Shown here piece after piece: positions 31,611 through 42,847 of a stretch of 64,000 nt of DNA. The position numbers were made by a program, and so were the translations under genes. The DNA lies in NCBI GenBank assembly GCA_012845835.1, contig JABAKD010000027.1, positions 14,788,573-14,852,572 on the forward strand, in the 5' to 3' direction. The DNA is from Undaria pinnatifida. Its lineage: Eukaryota > Sar > Phaeophyceae > Laminariales > Alariaceae. Position 1 is the stretch's first letter; every line of letters begins with the position of its first letter. The notes beneath the pieces were generated by a model. That model ran no database searches. It had not been told where the DNA came from and saw nothing but the letters and a program-made list of their open reading frames with translations.

Positions 31611-32025
31611 GGTAGAGGTGCACCGTTTTTTTTGTTAGGCTCCTCGCCTTAGGGGCCTCTATATGTACGTTCTTAACGCAATAACTGACTTCTTGGTGAA
31701 AAATAACAGTGTTACATACCCAATGAACAACCCCCAGTGTTGCCTCTATGATAGGTATACGGCGTTGAGGGACCTCTATACCCCACGCGAAAGCTCCCTT
31801 CGGTGAAAAATAAAAGTGTTATGATACACCATGAGCAGTCCCAGTGTTGCCTCTAGGTGTTCTACGAAAAAAAAACATTTGCGAAACAAGAATGAAATTC
31901 CGACGATTTTGAGTCGACGTGCCCCCTTTCATTCAGAAGACGTTCTGCTTCAGCCAAAAAAGTGCTGCAATACCTCTATATATCGTAGCACGGGTCGACC
32001 CCAATGTGGCGATATACCTGACAAC
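31611..32025. repeat. Diverged direct repeats, no gene
   Basis: Two related segments (about 31640-31740 and 31770-31850) share GTGAAAAATAA, CAGTGTTGCCTCTA and GACCTCTATA. Nothing coding is supported. Confidence 0.35.
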
Positions 32026-32106
32026 CCCTTCAGAGCCCCCAAACGCCTTCCTATACTAGAGACAAGTGAATTGTCCTCCAAAACGGGTTTCCAGGTGTAA
32101 AGGCGT
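32026..32106 (-). mobile_element. MITE-A copy
   Basis: AACCCCTTCAGAGCCCCC to GTGTAAAGGCGTTAAT, family interior conserved. Confidence 0.6.
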
Positions 32107-32229
32107 TAATTAAATAACGACAAGTAAAGCACGTTGTTCTCAACTTGTGGGAAAAGCGTTCGACGGCGCAAGCATCGTCTTACTCGCGTGCCAAAACCGC
32201 AGCTCCAGACTGATCCCGAGCTAGGAGTG

Positions 32230-32510
32230 AGGGGTGAGGGTTGAGGTGCAGCAGAAGTTTCTAAGAATTTTCTGAGATCCTAACGTGAGGAGCTCAGTGT
32301 CTCATCCGCCCGAAACACTGACTTGGAAGACTTTTGGTCAGTCCAACCCGACCAAATATATTTCTGTTCGCCGGTCGTGCAACAGAAACACTCCTAATGT
32401 TGTCATGCTAACCGGCAATAGTTCCATGCTGAAGGAGCTTGACCGCACTATAGAGGCCAGAAAACGATTTACCCAAAAACTGAAATCCACTACCGGGGGG
32501 TGACTTTCCG
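32230..32510 (+). repeat. Repeat F copy (coding-like)
   Basis: Includes TTCTAAGAATTTTCTGAG and ACGTGAGGAGCTCAGTGTC. The frame MRSSVSHPPETLTWKTFG... resembles conceptual frames of two other copies (47330, and the minus strand of 52370-52625), with shared MRSS(I/V)S, F(E)G and LTG(N/S). It may descend from a protein-coding segment. Confidence 0.4.
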
Positions 32511-32813
32511 TCCGTCGACGCCCGCTACGGTATGTAGAGGTGCGCCATTGAAGCATGCTACGATAGAAATATGTAGAGGTGCGTCATTGAAGCATGCTAC
32601 GATAGAGGTATACCTCTTTTTTTGGCAATTTTTTTTCCTGAATGATGGGCCCCCTTGACCCATGATCGTCAGAAATATACCTGGTACCATTTTTCTTTTG
32701 CGTGACTCTCGTTGTGTACCTGGCCATGGGATGTTTCATCCGGTGTATACGACGTACTTGTACGAAGTACGAAACAGTTTTAGTTTTTTCCCAGATCAGT
32801 TTTTGGGGAAGGT
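32511..32813 (+). repeat. Repeat H region
   Basis: Two copies of GAGGTGCGxCATTGAAGCATG, then the TTTTTTTGGCAA, GAATGATGGGCxCCCTTGAC and ATCGTCAGAAATA blocks also seen at 34690, 58525, 56795 and 61310. The 9-mer TACCTGGTA lies inside at 32678. Confidence 0.45.
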
Positions 32814-32904
32814 TTTAACCCCTTTACAACTGGAAACCCCTTTTTGGGGACAAAATTACTTGGATTTTGTATAGGGAGGGGTTCGGGGGCTCTAAAGGGG
32901 TCAA
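32814..32904 (+). mobile_element. MITE-A copy, well preserved
   Basis: TTAACCCCTTTACAACTGG to GCTCTAAAGGGGTCAA, 91 bp. The inverted ends TTAACCCCTTTA and TAAAGGGGTCAA are clear. Best reference copy for the family. Confidence 0.7.
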
Positions 32905-32943
32905 GCTCCCAAATTTAGGTAGGAACCGCAGACAACAAGTGAT

Positions 32944-33322
32944 TGTTATATGGCTTAGTTTGGGTAAGCTATTGGTTAACGTTTCGCAAGTGGTCGAACG
33001 GACTAATACCCCACTAATACCTCAACAAATGGCGTCGTCGACAGACTATGAGTTTTTGGGTCGTGGGTTCAAATCCCACATGCACCACAAAAAACGTTTT
33101 CAGATTTTCCCCGTGTCGAACTTGATGAATACTTTCCCCGGTATCCCCAGGAAATGAAACGGCTTGGTTATATAGACAGGTCCGCCCGTATATCCGGCCG
33201 ACCTGCTATCCCGCCGTTTCAGGGGGGGGAGTGTCATAAGGCTTAGTTTAGGTAAGCTATTGATTAACCTTTTTGCAAGTGGTCAAACGGACTAATACCC
33301 GACTATTTCTATTACCTTAACA
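32944..33322 (+). mobile_element. TRIM (terminal-repeat retrotransposon in miniature), looks whole
   Basis: Direct terminal repeats at 32944-33027 and 33232-33322 both begin TG and end CA. They are flanked by the 4-bp duplication TGAT. A primer-site-like TGGCGTCGTCGAC follows the left repeat, and a purine tract (AGGGGGGGGAG) precedes the right one. The interior, about 200 bp, has no coding capacity. It also includes GTGGGTTCAAATCCCAC, a perfect tRNA T-arm. LTR-retrotransposon kin treated as a fossil; non-autonomous by nature. The terminal repeats differ at about a tenth of positions, so it is not recent. Confidence 0.7.
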
Positions 33323-33945
33323 TGATTCACCTCCATCGTACGCGTAGTAGGCGTTTTTTTTATTATTTTTCTGACGCTCCTCACCTTAGGTGCTCCGTAG
33401 CTCACATCCCAAAACGGTGTTTTCAGCAAACTGAAAGGCCGACCCGATGAACGTACCCGTCGTCTGCTCTGTAGCTTTTATTAGTTTTTTTTTTTATCCT
33501 CCGACGAATGGGGAAAAAGAAAGCTTAAGCTCACTACCCTTTCACGTGTTTTCATACACGTCGAGTGTGTCAATTTAAGTCCATTGCCACTTCGCAATCC
33601 AGCGTTGTTAGCTGGCGTGTCCTTCAGTTGCCGTGGTAGGGATAGCGCGAGCTGTCCCTACCGGTGGTCTTCGTTGCTACTCCAGCGGGGCAAGCTCCTG
33701 CCTAGCTATGCAAGAAAAACACAGCAAAAACAAGAATGGCGTTGTGACGGCATTGCATTATTAATTATTATGCCGTTTGAAGCCCGTTATTATCGACCAA
33801 AAACAAAAGATCTGCGACATCACCAACCATGGAGGGAACGCCTGCAGCAGTGCATACATGTTATGCTATTGATGCTATTTATTGATGTTATCAGAACGCG
33901 GTTCCTACATCCTACATTATATAGCTACGTAGTCGTATAGCTCCA
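33323..33945. repeat. Repeat E copy and flanks
   Basis: 33490-33670 carries CCTCCGACGAATGGGGAAAA, CTTAAGCTCACxACCC and CACGTGTTTTCATACACG, the repeat E order. The frame at 33584-33940 runs across it and is not called. Confidence 0.45.
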
Positions 33946-34172
33946 TTGCCGTCAGATTTTGTCCCCCTCAAAGACGTGTTTTATAGTTTCCACGCACAGA
34001 TTGATTAAACACCCTGTTGACCCTGGTACAAGCTACACCAACTGTAGTTCTAAGGGGAGTCGCGGACCTATATCCTTTATGAGGACACACACCCAGTAAT
34101 ACGCGCGATCGGAGTATCACACACAGCTTGCAAAGATGAGTTTCGACGAAATCTTCCATCTCGCAGCTGGAA
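33946..34172 (-). repeat. R1 copy, reverse
   Basis: CCGTCAGATTTTGTCCCCCTC, CCCTGTTGACCCTGGTAC and CTTGCAAAGATGAGTTTCG in reverse R1 order. Confidence 0.6.
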
Positions 34173-34376
34173 TGTGTTGTTGCTGCCCCAAAATTCCACC
34201 TTGCAAGTGATCTAAATACCGGTCGGAGCTCTTTTTATAATATGTCGTATAGCTCCTCCTGCCGCAGCGCTTTGAGCTTTGAACACACCCTCTACCCAGC
34301 GTTCCGGCGGGCTGCTCTTTGGTGAGCCGATTGTGTTTTCGCCAGTTAATTTCGTCAATTGACCCCCTAAAGCAAA

Positions 34377-34560
34377 CATGTCAGGAGACGGCACTTTGAC
34401 CCTTTGGCCGAGGGCAATTTTCTAATAGTTGACCGTGACTGACGCCAAACCGTGACTGGCGCCAAACTAGTACCAGGTAGGTTTTAGCGTGGAACAACCG
34501 GTTTAACACCCTTGCCCGCTGGACGGTTTTCCTTGACTGACGTGACCGTCTCCTGGCATA
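34377..34560 (+). repeat. Repeat D copy
   Basis: GGAGACGGCACTTTGACCC, GACTGGCGCCAAACTAG, then TACCAGGTA (34471) and GGTTTTAGCGTGGAACAACC. Used in the three-way comparison with 1150-1345. Confidence 0.55.
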
Positions 34561-34854
34561 TTTGCTCTGAAGCCCCTAAAGGGGTGAAGGAGTCCCCTAA
34601 TTCAGGGAGTACGACTACTACTGCTGTTGTAGCCTAAAAGGCCCACCCTTAACGTAGCAGGTGCGCACGAACGCACCCCTCAGCAAGGCTACAACAGAGG
34701 TATACCATTTTTTGGCGAAATACGTTTTTCGAACGATGGGGCTCCCTAACCCAAAATCATCGGAATTTTTTACATCCTTGTGGGAGAATGTGTTTCGTTG
34801 TATAGCTACTGCTGTAGGTCATGGGATTGTCCATCTGGTACGAGTATGTATGTA
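34561..34854 (+). repeat. Repeat H copy and TTG-rich start of a SINE tail
   Basis: ACCATTTTTTGGCGAAATACG and GAACGATGGGGCTCCCTAAC at 34700-34760 match repeat H. GTTGTTGTTGCTG tracts follow. Confidence 0.4.
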
Positions 34855-34863
34855 TGTTGTTGT

Positions 34864-34895
<32 letters not shown>

Positions 34896-35260
34896 TTGTT
34901 GTTGTTGCTGTTGTTGTTGTCACATTAACTCACATAATAAGCCCGTGGTCACAGGACAGGCTCCAGTCACTCTGGAGCTGGGGAATACCCCATAGAAAAA
35001 AGTACAAACCAAGGGTGGTACAAGCATGAATATATCAAAGCTGACGCTATTTCATGCCTCCGCCAGAAACATATAAAAGTGAGATCGGGATTCAGCGTAC
35101 GATGTGCCAGGTCCATACTGGTTCATACGTCTCACTACTCGCACTGAAAAACCTACTATATCGCTTGCCACCTAGGAAAGACTACCACGTATATATTACA
35201 CTTATCTATCCTATGTACAAAGTTTGTGTTCGCCAAGGATGTTTGGATGATGTATATATG
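34855..35260 (-). mobile_element. SINE-2 copy with long triplet tail
   Basis: Tail of about 70 bp of TTG/CTG triplets (read reversed CAA/CAG), then the SINE-2 blocks through to the TATATATTACAC region. The poly-Cys and poly-Val frames are tail translations. Confidence 0.55.
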
Positions 35261-35872
35261 TTTCTGCAGCTTCTCAAGCCAGGAGCCTTACACCAAACAA
35301 AATAAGGCGCGCCTCTACATCAGTAGTAGCATGCGTCCCCTTTTACTCCGGTAGCCAAGGCTGCTCCGTGTGGCAAATGCTTCCAATCGTCATTTTTTTT
35401 TCCCGCAATTATTTTTTGTCTGAACTCCCAACGGGGTCACTCACTGTTATAGTGCTGTTGTAGTGCTGTTGTAGATGCTCGTAGTGGTACTCGGAGTGGT
35501 CTTTTTTTTTTTTTTTTTTAATTCTCCGGCGGATGGGGAAAAATAAAGCTTTAGCTCACCACACTTGCACGTATTTTCATACGCGTCGTGTGTCGATTTA
35601 ACTCAGTTGCTTTCGCAGCCCAACGCTAGCTGGCGCACCCTCGCTCCCATATTTGGGCTGCGTCGAAACGATGTTTTGGAACGGTAAGGACGAGTAGTTA
35701 ATTTTGGGCACCGCTTGCTAAGGAGATACAGCTGTGGGTATCCCGATTTAACAGCGCCCCGTGACAAGCCAAAACGAGCGCTCTTACCTAGACATTTGCT
35801 CTTATATGTAGTGTGTAGTGGAAAATACATATAATTTGTGAAGGCGGGACATGCCGAGTTGACCGCTCCTTA
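35261..35872. repeat. Repeat E copy and unassigned DNA
   Basis: 35530-35660 carries CTCCGGCGGATGGGGAAAAA and AGCCCAACGCTAGCTGGCGC, repeat E. No gene supported. Confidence 0.4.
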
Positions 35873-35957
35873 ATCCCTTTAGAGCCCCCGAACCCCTCGC
35901 TATACTAAATCCAAGTAATTTTGTCCCCGAAAAGGGGTATCCAGTTGTAAAGGGTTA
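35873..35957 (-). mobile_element. MITE-A copy
   Basis: TTAATCCCTTTAGAGCCCCC to CAGTTGTAAAGGGTTAA, with both inverted ends readable. Confidence 0.65.
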
Positions 35958-37305
35958 AACTCCCGGATGCTCTTAAATCGGGGTATCCACCACTGCAGTA
36001 AAAAGCTCGTGAGCATATATGACATCACATCGTGTAACCTTGGATGTATGCGATGTATGTGTGGAGATGCTTGCTGCGATGGTGAGACTTATCAAACAAT
36101 ATTTCCCTTTGGAATGTCGTGGACTTGAATTGAAATCCCGGGTGCCACAAGTTGCAAAAGGGGGACAACTCTTGAGCAAGCCAAAGGAAAAAAATTACGA
36201 AGCCACCGCCTTGCAAGTAACTCGCTGGGCAAGTCATACCGACCAGCCCAGCTTTGCCTATCACATCATTTCATTCGGCCTTGGATTTATGTTGGAGATG
36301 CCAACGCGTATGCTGCGAAACGCGTATGTTTAGGATTTGGGCTTCGATCACTGGACAAACGTTTCCGACTCTAATTCCTAGTATGTTTCCGTTTCCGTTT
36401 ATCGTTCTTGGTGTTGTCGTTTCCGACTTTAATTTCTCGCTTTTTCGCTTCCGACTCTTTTTTCTTTTTTCAATTTGTCCTCCGGCGGATGGGGTAAAGA
36501 AATAAATAGAGCTTTTCGCTCACCACACGTCCACGTATTTTCATCCATGTCGTGTGCCAATTTAACTCCACAGTAACTGTATTCGCAATCCAGCGACTCT
36601 AATTCCCAATACTTTCGTTTCCGACGCCTTCCTGCTCTTATTCCTACGGCAGTATTTTCATGTAGTTCCCAAAGCGTTGGTGCGGTCGTAAAAGGGTTAT
36701 GTGAGGTGATAGGGCGGAGACGTAGCCCCTGGCAGGTCTGTCTATTAAGCTAGTCCTCGGTGATTACTCACCTTGTTAGCGTCCGAAGAGGTAGCAGAAA
36801 AGCATCTTTCCTAGTTCCACCAGAGCCCCGGACCACATCTGAGCTGACGGGCTCTATTCGTCTCATTTTATGAGTATCCCGAATACGGAACGCCATCCCC
36901 ATCATATATAAAAACTGCGTATTACGTTGAGGTAATTACCGGCCTTCCGAGGCGTTACCTTAACAGTTATCACGCTTTTGGGATTTGAATATATCTTGAT
37001 GATAGTGTAGCGATGTAAAAAACGACAAATTGGGATGTTTCCAAGCGTCTACGAGCCGCATCGTGAGCGCGCGGCTGCACGAGTAGTGGTCATGCTGCAA
37101 CCGTCCCGTACATGGAGTGGAGTATTTGGTACAGTGAGGTACCCAGTTTAAGACCACCCAGTGACAAGCCAACTTAGATAGTGTTATCTCTACTATGGTC
37201 TTATCTTTTACTACTGCAAAAATTGTCCAAAATAAATTCCAAGTAGCTTCTTTGTCACAAGCCAATTTGCTTGGTCTCATCTGTATTGATACTATAGTCT
37301 TAACG
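35958..37305. other. No supported gene
   Basis: A 104-codon + frame at 36019-36333 begins MTSHRVTLDVCDVCVEMLA and is not low complexity, but no family or splice site supports it. Repeat E lies at 36470-36600. A 125-codon - frame at 36960-37337 overlaps MITE-A and is discounted. Confidence 0.3.
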
Positions 37306-37386
37306 CCTTCACTACTGGAAACCCTTTTGGGGGACAAATTTACTTGAAGTTAGTGTAGGCAGGGATTTGGGGGTTCTAAAGGGTTT
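37306..37386 (+). mobile_element. MITE-A copy
   Basis: CTTAACGCCTTCACTACTGG to GGTTCTAAAGGGTTTAA. Confidence 0.6.
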
Positions 37387-38261
37387 AAAACGGGCGGTCT
37401 TAAGATGGGTGAACCATTTGGTATTTGGCTTTTCTTGTATCCTAGTTCGGACGTCAAGTTTTATCATCGCTAATCAGCAGTTGCCGATCCCGTAGTCGGC
37501 CTTTTTCAGGAAATTATTTCAAATTCGTCTGCTGTGAGTTCGATCTATTTAAGGGTCGATACTCATGTTTGCAAGCTGCGTGATACTCCGGCTTCGCGTG
37601 CTTTCAGATGTAGTGTTATTTGAACGTGTGCGTATGATGCCCCTGGGTGTTGCGAGAGTGAAACAGGATGTTTTTACGGAAAAGGGGGCGATTTAGTTGG
37701 GTCCGTAATCATTCTGCGCACTACTACTATACTTGAAAGTATGGCCCGATAGCCCATATGGAGGGGGACAAAGCTGAAATTGTAGTAAGATATACAGCTG
37801 GTGTATTTTTGGTGGTCAAACTTTTTTCCGTCGGAAGGGCTAAGCTGACTCTGGGCGTCTCTATACGTTAACCCCCTGTGCAACCTCCGAAAGAAAGAAG
37901 AAAAAAAATGACGCAAAAAAACGACGATGAAGCCATCGGCCACTGCTTATCTACACGTGCAACGGTTACAGGTGACGTAACCATTCTTCTTTGCCTTCTG
38001 AGGGTGATTGGTGGCTTGATAAACTGCTCTACACCTCCTCGCCCAAAAACTGGTTTCGAGTAAAAAAAAAGTGCAGCCCGCCCGATGAACAAACGTTAAA
38101 AAAACGTAAAAAAAAAACATTTCGTATTGCCAAACAAGAAAAGCGGCCGGTGTATCATTCAGCTTGCAAAAATGAGTATCGACCCTAAATTTTATCGAAA
38201 TCACAGCTGACGTGTTTAGAAGAAAAACAAAAAAATACTGATTTTCCGACGATATTTAAGT
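37387..38261. repeat. Repeat G copies, no gene
   Basis: 37530-37600 (GCTGTGAGTTCGATC, GGGTCGATACTCATG, TTTGCAAGCTGCGTGATACT) and its inverse at 38140-38215. Repeat G resembles the first part of R1 and recurs at 39300, 49150, 53128 and 53463. Confidence 0.45.
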
Positions 38262-38350
38262 TAACCCCTTTGGAGCCCCAAAATCCCCTCTATACTAAAT
38301 CCAAGTAATTTAGTCGCCAAAACTGGGTTACCAGTTGTAAAGGCGGTAAG
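38262..38350 (-). mobile_element. MITE-A copy
   Basis: GTTAACCCCTTTGGAGCCCC to CCAGTTGTAAAGGCGGTAA. Confidence 0.6.
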
Positions 38351-38816
38351 GAGCCCCATCATGAAGGCCAAAAAAAACGCCCAACTAGCTCTGTCGTAGC
38401 ACGCGTCGATTGGCGATGATAAAATTGGTGTTCGAACGACAACAATGCAAAGACTCTACTCCACGTGCTCGACGGGCGAATCAGCATGACCCTGCTCATG
38501 CTGCTGCGTGCTAACGCTACTGATAAGACGCTTTTGGAAAAATGTCGCAATCGTCGTTTTGTTGGTCGCTACACTCATCAAGTAAAAAGCGGGTTCTAAG
38601 TACACCCAGGTTGTTGAGCATCAAACTGCTTTGGAGTTTGTGTAGAATTATTTTTAATTTTGTCCTTCTGCAAGTGGTGAGCTTGGTTTGTGCATACCAG
38701 GCTGTCGTTACTTGAGGCAGTGCAACTGCTGTATCCTGCCAGGCATCCCGTTAGAGGTTGCTTCTGGAAGCTGCTACTAGTACTCCCCCCCACCGTACTG
38801 ATGTGACCTAAAGCGT
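38351..38816. other. Unassigned DNA
   Basis: No exon supported. GCAACTGCTGTATCCTGCC near 38715 recurs at 39640 and 39850, a local dispersed repeat. Confidence 0.3.
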
Positions 38817-38924
38817 TATATGTACATTGCTACAGAACTAGACAGGATGTGCATACGGGCAGGACTGGGCTATGTACATTGCTACAGAACTGGACAGGAT
38901 GTGGATACGGGCAGGACTGGGCTA
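38817..38924 (+). repeat. 54-bp tandem duplication
   Basis: Two units beginning TATGTACATTGCTACAGAAC and ending GCAGGACTGGGC. Confidence 0.8.
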
Positions 38925-39064
38925 CAGACAGATAGACGGACAGCACTCTGGCCATGCAACTGCCGTGTCCTGCTAGGCGTTATACCTCGTAGTCGCCTCA
39001 TGAACTAAAAAAAAAAAAAAAAGTATGATAGCGGTGTATAGGAGCCTTTTTTTTTATTTTCTTC

Positions 39065-39203
39065 ACATACATGTACTTTCCAGCTTCTGGACAAGCCGTG
39101 GTCACAGGTGTCGTCCCTTCTCCCCCCCGGTTCTCGCCTTCAATTTTTAGCGCGCATAGGGTTCAGCAACAATCCCTCTGCTCGTCGATTTTTCATCGAG
39201 TGT
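39065..39203 (-). mobile_element. SINE-1 3' part
   Basis: CTTCTGGACAAGCCGTGGTC, CCCCCCGGTTCTCGCC and TTTTTCATCGAGTG. 5'-truncated. Confidence 0.55.
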
Positions 39204-40640
39204 ATACTTGAGCTTTTATACACCCTTGCTTGGGGGTGTATGTTCATAGGGGGTGGGATCAGGGTGTGTGTGGTGTGTATATATTTTATAACTAACTTTC
39301 AAGGACGTCAGCCGTGAGTTCGACGAATTTCAGGTCAATACTCATCTTTGCAAGCTGCGTTGTTGGTACTCGTAATATACTATATGGGTGATTTTTTATT
39401 GTTAGATGTCCTTTTTTTTGTCCACTATAATGTATATATTGCATGGCATGCATGGCTTATATGTATATTCCTGGTATGTATTTTCGGGTCGTCTGGAACT
39501 GCTACCCCCGTTTTTTGTCTTACTGTGGCTTGTAGCGTCATGTACATTGATACAGCAGTACTAGCCAGCGTTGTCGCATTGGGTACTGCTGTTGTGATGT
39601 GGAGGGAGACAGATGGGCAGACGTTCCGCGATCTGGCAGTGCAACTGCTCTATCCTGCCGGGTACCCCGTATAAGTTTAGTAGATTGTAGAAACAGCTAC
39701 AGTACCCCCGGTATTAGCATGGCCTATGGCGTTGCGTAGACAAACACAGATCTAAAAGAACTGTCGCACTGAATACGGGCAGTGCTGCCTGCGACTTTGG
39801 TGATCTGCCAGGCAGATAGAAGGGCAGACGGAGAGCGCTGCGGCGCTGCAACTGCTGTGTCCTGCCGGGTAGCCCGCATGATAGCCGCCTCTGGAAACTG
39901 CTTGTACCCCTGGATTGCTGTGGCTTCTGGCGTTCTGTGCATGGACACAGACCTGAGACAGAATTGTCGCGTTCGATACGAGCAGGGTCATGACCTTATT
40001 GTGCCCTGCAGACAGAGAGGACTCCACCTGACGATGGTATATAACAGTCTAGTGTAACACTGCTGCTGCTGCGCAGTACGAACAGAGTGTTGCGCTGCTA
40101 CGCGGTACTGTGTGATACGTATGGAAACGGTCACGACAGCAGTGTATACGAGTCGACCAGTGCGCACGAGCTGCGAGCCCAAGCGCTGGTAGTGTGTGAC
40201 ATGGCCTTCGTACCTAGTACGAACAGACGATACCTACGTATCATAGCTCTCGTCCGCTCGTCCACGCGTATGATATAGTGCGCGTTTGTCTTTCTGCTTT
40301 CAGGCTGTACCGGTACGTATTATTGTGCAGTAAATATGGGTTTGAACCCTTTGATCACTGCACACATGTTCTAACTCTAATTCCAAGTTCGGTAGTGGCA
40401 GTAGTGGGCCCTCTGTAGTGCCGGTGTATGTGCACTACCAGGTATATAGGGAAATGCTGGCACTATATCGGCAACAGGCACTACTCGGCACACTTGCACT
40501 TCTGGTTGTTCCCGTCTGTGCAAAGCGATTTCGCAGGCATTATCGAGGGCAACCGGCACTATAGAGGGATCTCAAGTGTACGTGCAGCTTGTCCCAGAAA
40601 AGGAGTTGCAGTTTCGATGCCCAGCTATCGCGATCTAAAG
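39204..40640. repeat. Diverged local repeats, no gene
   Basis: Repeat G at 39300-39365. Blocks around GCAACTGCTxTxTCCTGCCGGG at 39640 and 39850. A TATAGTGCCGG-type block at 40385-40570 that mirrors 4140-4330. The short frames have no domain. Confidence 0.35.
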
Positions 40641-41105
40641 AAGCGATAAGCACGGCGGTCTCATCAGCATTCTAGGACGAGCGTGCATCTATATGAGCAC
40701 GGTCTTACCAGCATTCTAGGAAGAGCGTGCATCAGTATAAGTACGGTCTTATCGTCTTATCAGCATTCTAGGAAAGCGTGCATCTGTGTAAGTGCGGTCT
40801 TATCAGCCATCTAGGAAGAGCCTGCATCTGTATACGTACAGTCTTCTCAGCATTCTGTCAATGGGAAGAGCATGCATCAGTATAAGTACGGTCTTATCGT
40901 CTTACCAGCATTCTAGGAAAATCGTGCATCTGCGTAAGTACGGTCTCCTCAGCATTCTATCAATGGGAAGATCATGCATCAGTACAAGTGCGACGTCCTC
41001 AGTATTCTTGCATCTTTGTAAGGACGGTCTTCTCAGCATTCTTGAAAAAACGTTCATCAGTTTAAGTACGATCTTATTTATCAGTATTCTAGGAAGAGCA
41101 GTAGG
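40641..41105 (+). repeat. Minisatellite, irregular units of about 60-65 bp
   Basis: Seven or eight units share GGTCTTATCAGCATTCTAGG, AAGAGCGTGCATC and GTATAAGTA with length variation. The Ser/Leu-rich frame on the + strand follows the repeat. Confidence 0.75.
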
Positions 41106-41211
41106 GTACCCGATTTAAGATCGTCCACAAGAAAAGAAGAATGGTTTTGAGAGCGGTCAAATCGGCTTACCACGCCTTGTGACGCCTAAATAAAAAAAGC
41201 TATCAGGTGTA

Positions 41212-41340
41212 TGATACCCAATCTGAGATAAGTGATACCCAATCTGACATAAGTGATACCCAATCTGAGATAACTGATACCCAATCTGAGATAACTGATA
41301 CCCAATCTGAGATAAATGATACCCAATTTGAGATAAGAGC
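41212..41340 (+). repeat. 20-bp tandem repeat, about six units
   Basis: Unit TGATACCCAATCTGAGATAA, nearly perfect. No unique spacers, so not a CRISPR. Confidence 0.9.
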
Positions 41341-42339
41341 AGCAACGGTCGCCTATTCTGGAGGCTTCTGAAACCGGGCACCCCTCTGTTGTGATAAGAG
41401 GGAGGGTTTCATGTTTTAAGAGAAACGTAACATGAGCCGCGAACGAACGTAAAGCCACCTGACCGGAAGTTTTTCCATCCTTTTTTGTTTGTTTGTTTCA
41501 TCCTCCGGCGGATGGGAAAGAGTAAAGCTTAAGCTCACCACACTTCCACGTGCTTGCATACGCGCCGTGTGTCGATTTAAGTCACTTGCATTCGCAATCG
41601 AGCTGGTTTTCTGGTGTTTCCTTCGGATCCCGCGATAACGATAGCGCGATTTCTTTTCATCTTTTTCATTGTTTTTTTCATCCGTACGACCGAAAGGGAA
41701 GCCCCTCTTGGGACTTTGAGGTCGGAACAGCCTGCTCGTACCCCGCGCTTCTAAGTTCTGCGATACGACCCACGATAGAACAAGCAGGGCAGCAGTGACA
41801 TCCAGATCTCCCAAGTAGTACTACTATATGCTTGGTGCATACGTACCGGCTGGGTTGAAGCCGTGAGTACCTCGTGACGTAAGATTTGGAGTTCCAAGCA
41901 ATGTTCGCTGGGAGTGTCGGTGTAGCTCTAGAGGTAGGGATAGAGAGCCACCCACACCAACGGGTCTGCTCGGTAAAGCCCCTCGTAAAGGTGGTGTCCA
42001 CCTTGGCTTCTAAGCTTTCTCAGATCTCCGGTTCGCCGAAAAGTTCTGCTGCGTACCGTGTGCCGTGATGGCCTACTACTTCGTACTTGGAATCTGTTAA
42101 CTATTAACCTCTTTACATCCGTCGGTATCAATGTTTCGGAGCGACCAATTTCTTGGTGATAAGGGTTGGATTGCGGTTGGGTTTTGGGGGGACAAACCTT
42201 TCGTGATATGAGCTTGATAACGGCCAGAACGGTTGCGGTCGTGGAGGTACTACGAACCGCTCTAATATTGAATTGACACCTTCGCTCGAGCCCCATTTTT
42301 CTCGAAGGACTCGGACGACGTCCTATGGTTGGTGCAGTT
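41341..42339. other. Repeat E copy and unidentified coding-like stretch
   Basis: 41490-41640 is repeat E. From 42296 down to 41678 the minus strand has two long overlapping frames of mixed composition that could be a decayed transposon gene or exon. No family recognised. The missing 5' exons of the hydrolase gene might be here or further upstream. Confidence 0.25.
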
Positions 42340-42670
42340 GCCCACCCCCACCTCCACCCCCATCCCTACCCCGGCCTCATCCCCACCCCACCCGCGACCC
42401 TCACCCCCACTCCAACTCCCCCCCCCCCACTCCAACCCCAACCCCGACGCCGCCTTCCCCACTCCCCCCCCCCCCCCCTACCTCCGCCCACATCCCCCCC
42501 CCCATCCACTCCCACACCAACCCCTACTCTACCCCCACCCCTACCCCCACTCCCTCCCCCTCCCCTCACCCGCACCCCCACCCCCACCCATCCCAACCCC
42601 ACCCCGACTCCCACCCCCACCCTTTGCCCTATTGGAACCCCCCCCTCCCCCCCCCCCTCCCCCCCCCCCC
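42340..42670 (+). repeat. C-rich CCCCAC/CCCTCC tract
   Basis: About 330 bp almost without G on this strand. Lies just upstream of the first recognised hydrolase exon. Pro/His frames through it are low complexity. Confidence 0.9.
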
Positions 42671-42723
42671 CCGCGCCATTAAACCGTTATTTGTGCCTTT
42701 TCTTTCGGTGACTGCACTTTCAG

Positions 42724-42847
42724 GGAGACGAGCCTATGGGGAAAGAAACTTCCCCCAGACGAGCAAGCGGCGCTCGATTTGCAGCTGGCCATGGAAGAGG
42801 CTGAGGACCCGGGCGGCAAGCCGAAGCAGGAGAGGTCCTCTGTCGGG
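42724..42847 (+). CDS. Hydrolase exon 1 of those found
   Basis: Acceptor CACTTTCAG, donor GGG/GTACGT. Encodes SLWGKKLPPDEQAALDLQLA and a Glu/Lys-rich acidic linker. It is not part of the catalytic fold and is assigned to the gene by strand and by exact phase fit (ends phase 0, next exon starts phase 0), so it is the least certain exon. Confidence 0.5.

Noticed and set aside
41212-41340. CRISPR-like array
   Set aside because: Units are contiguous 20-bp repeats with no unique spacers.
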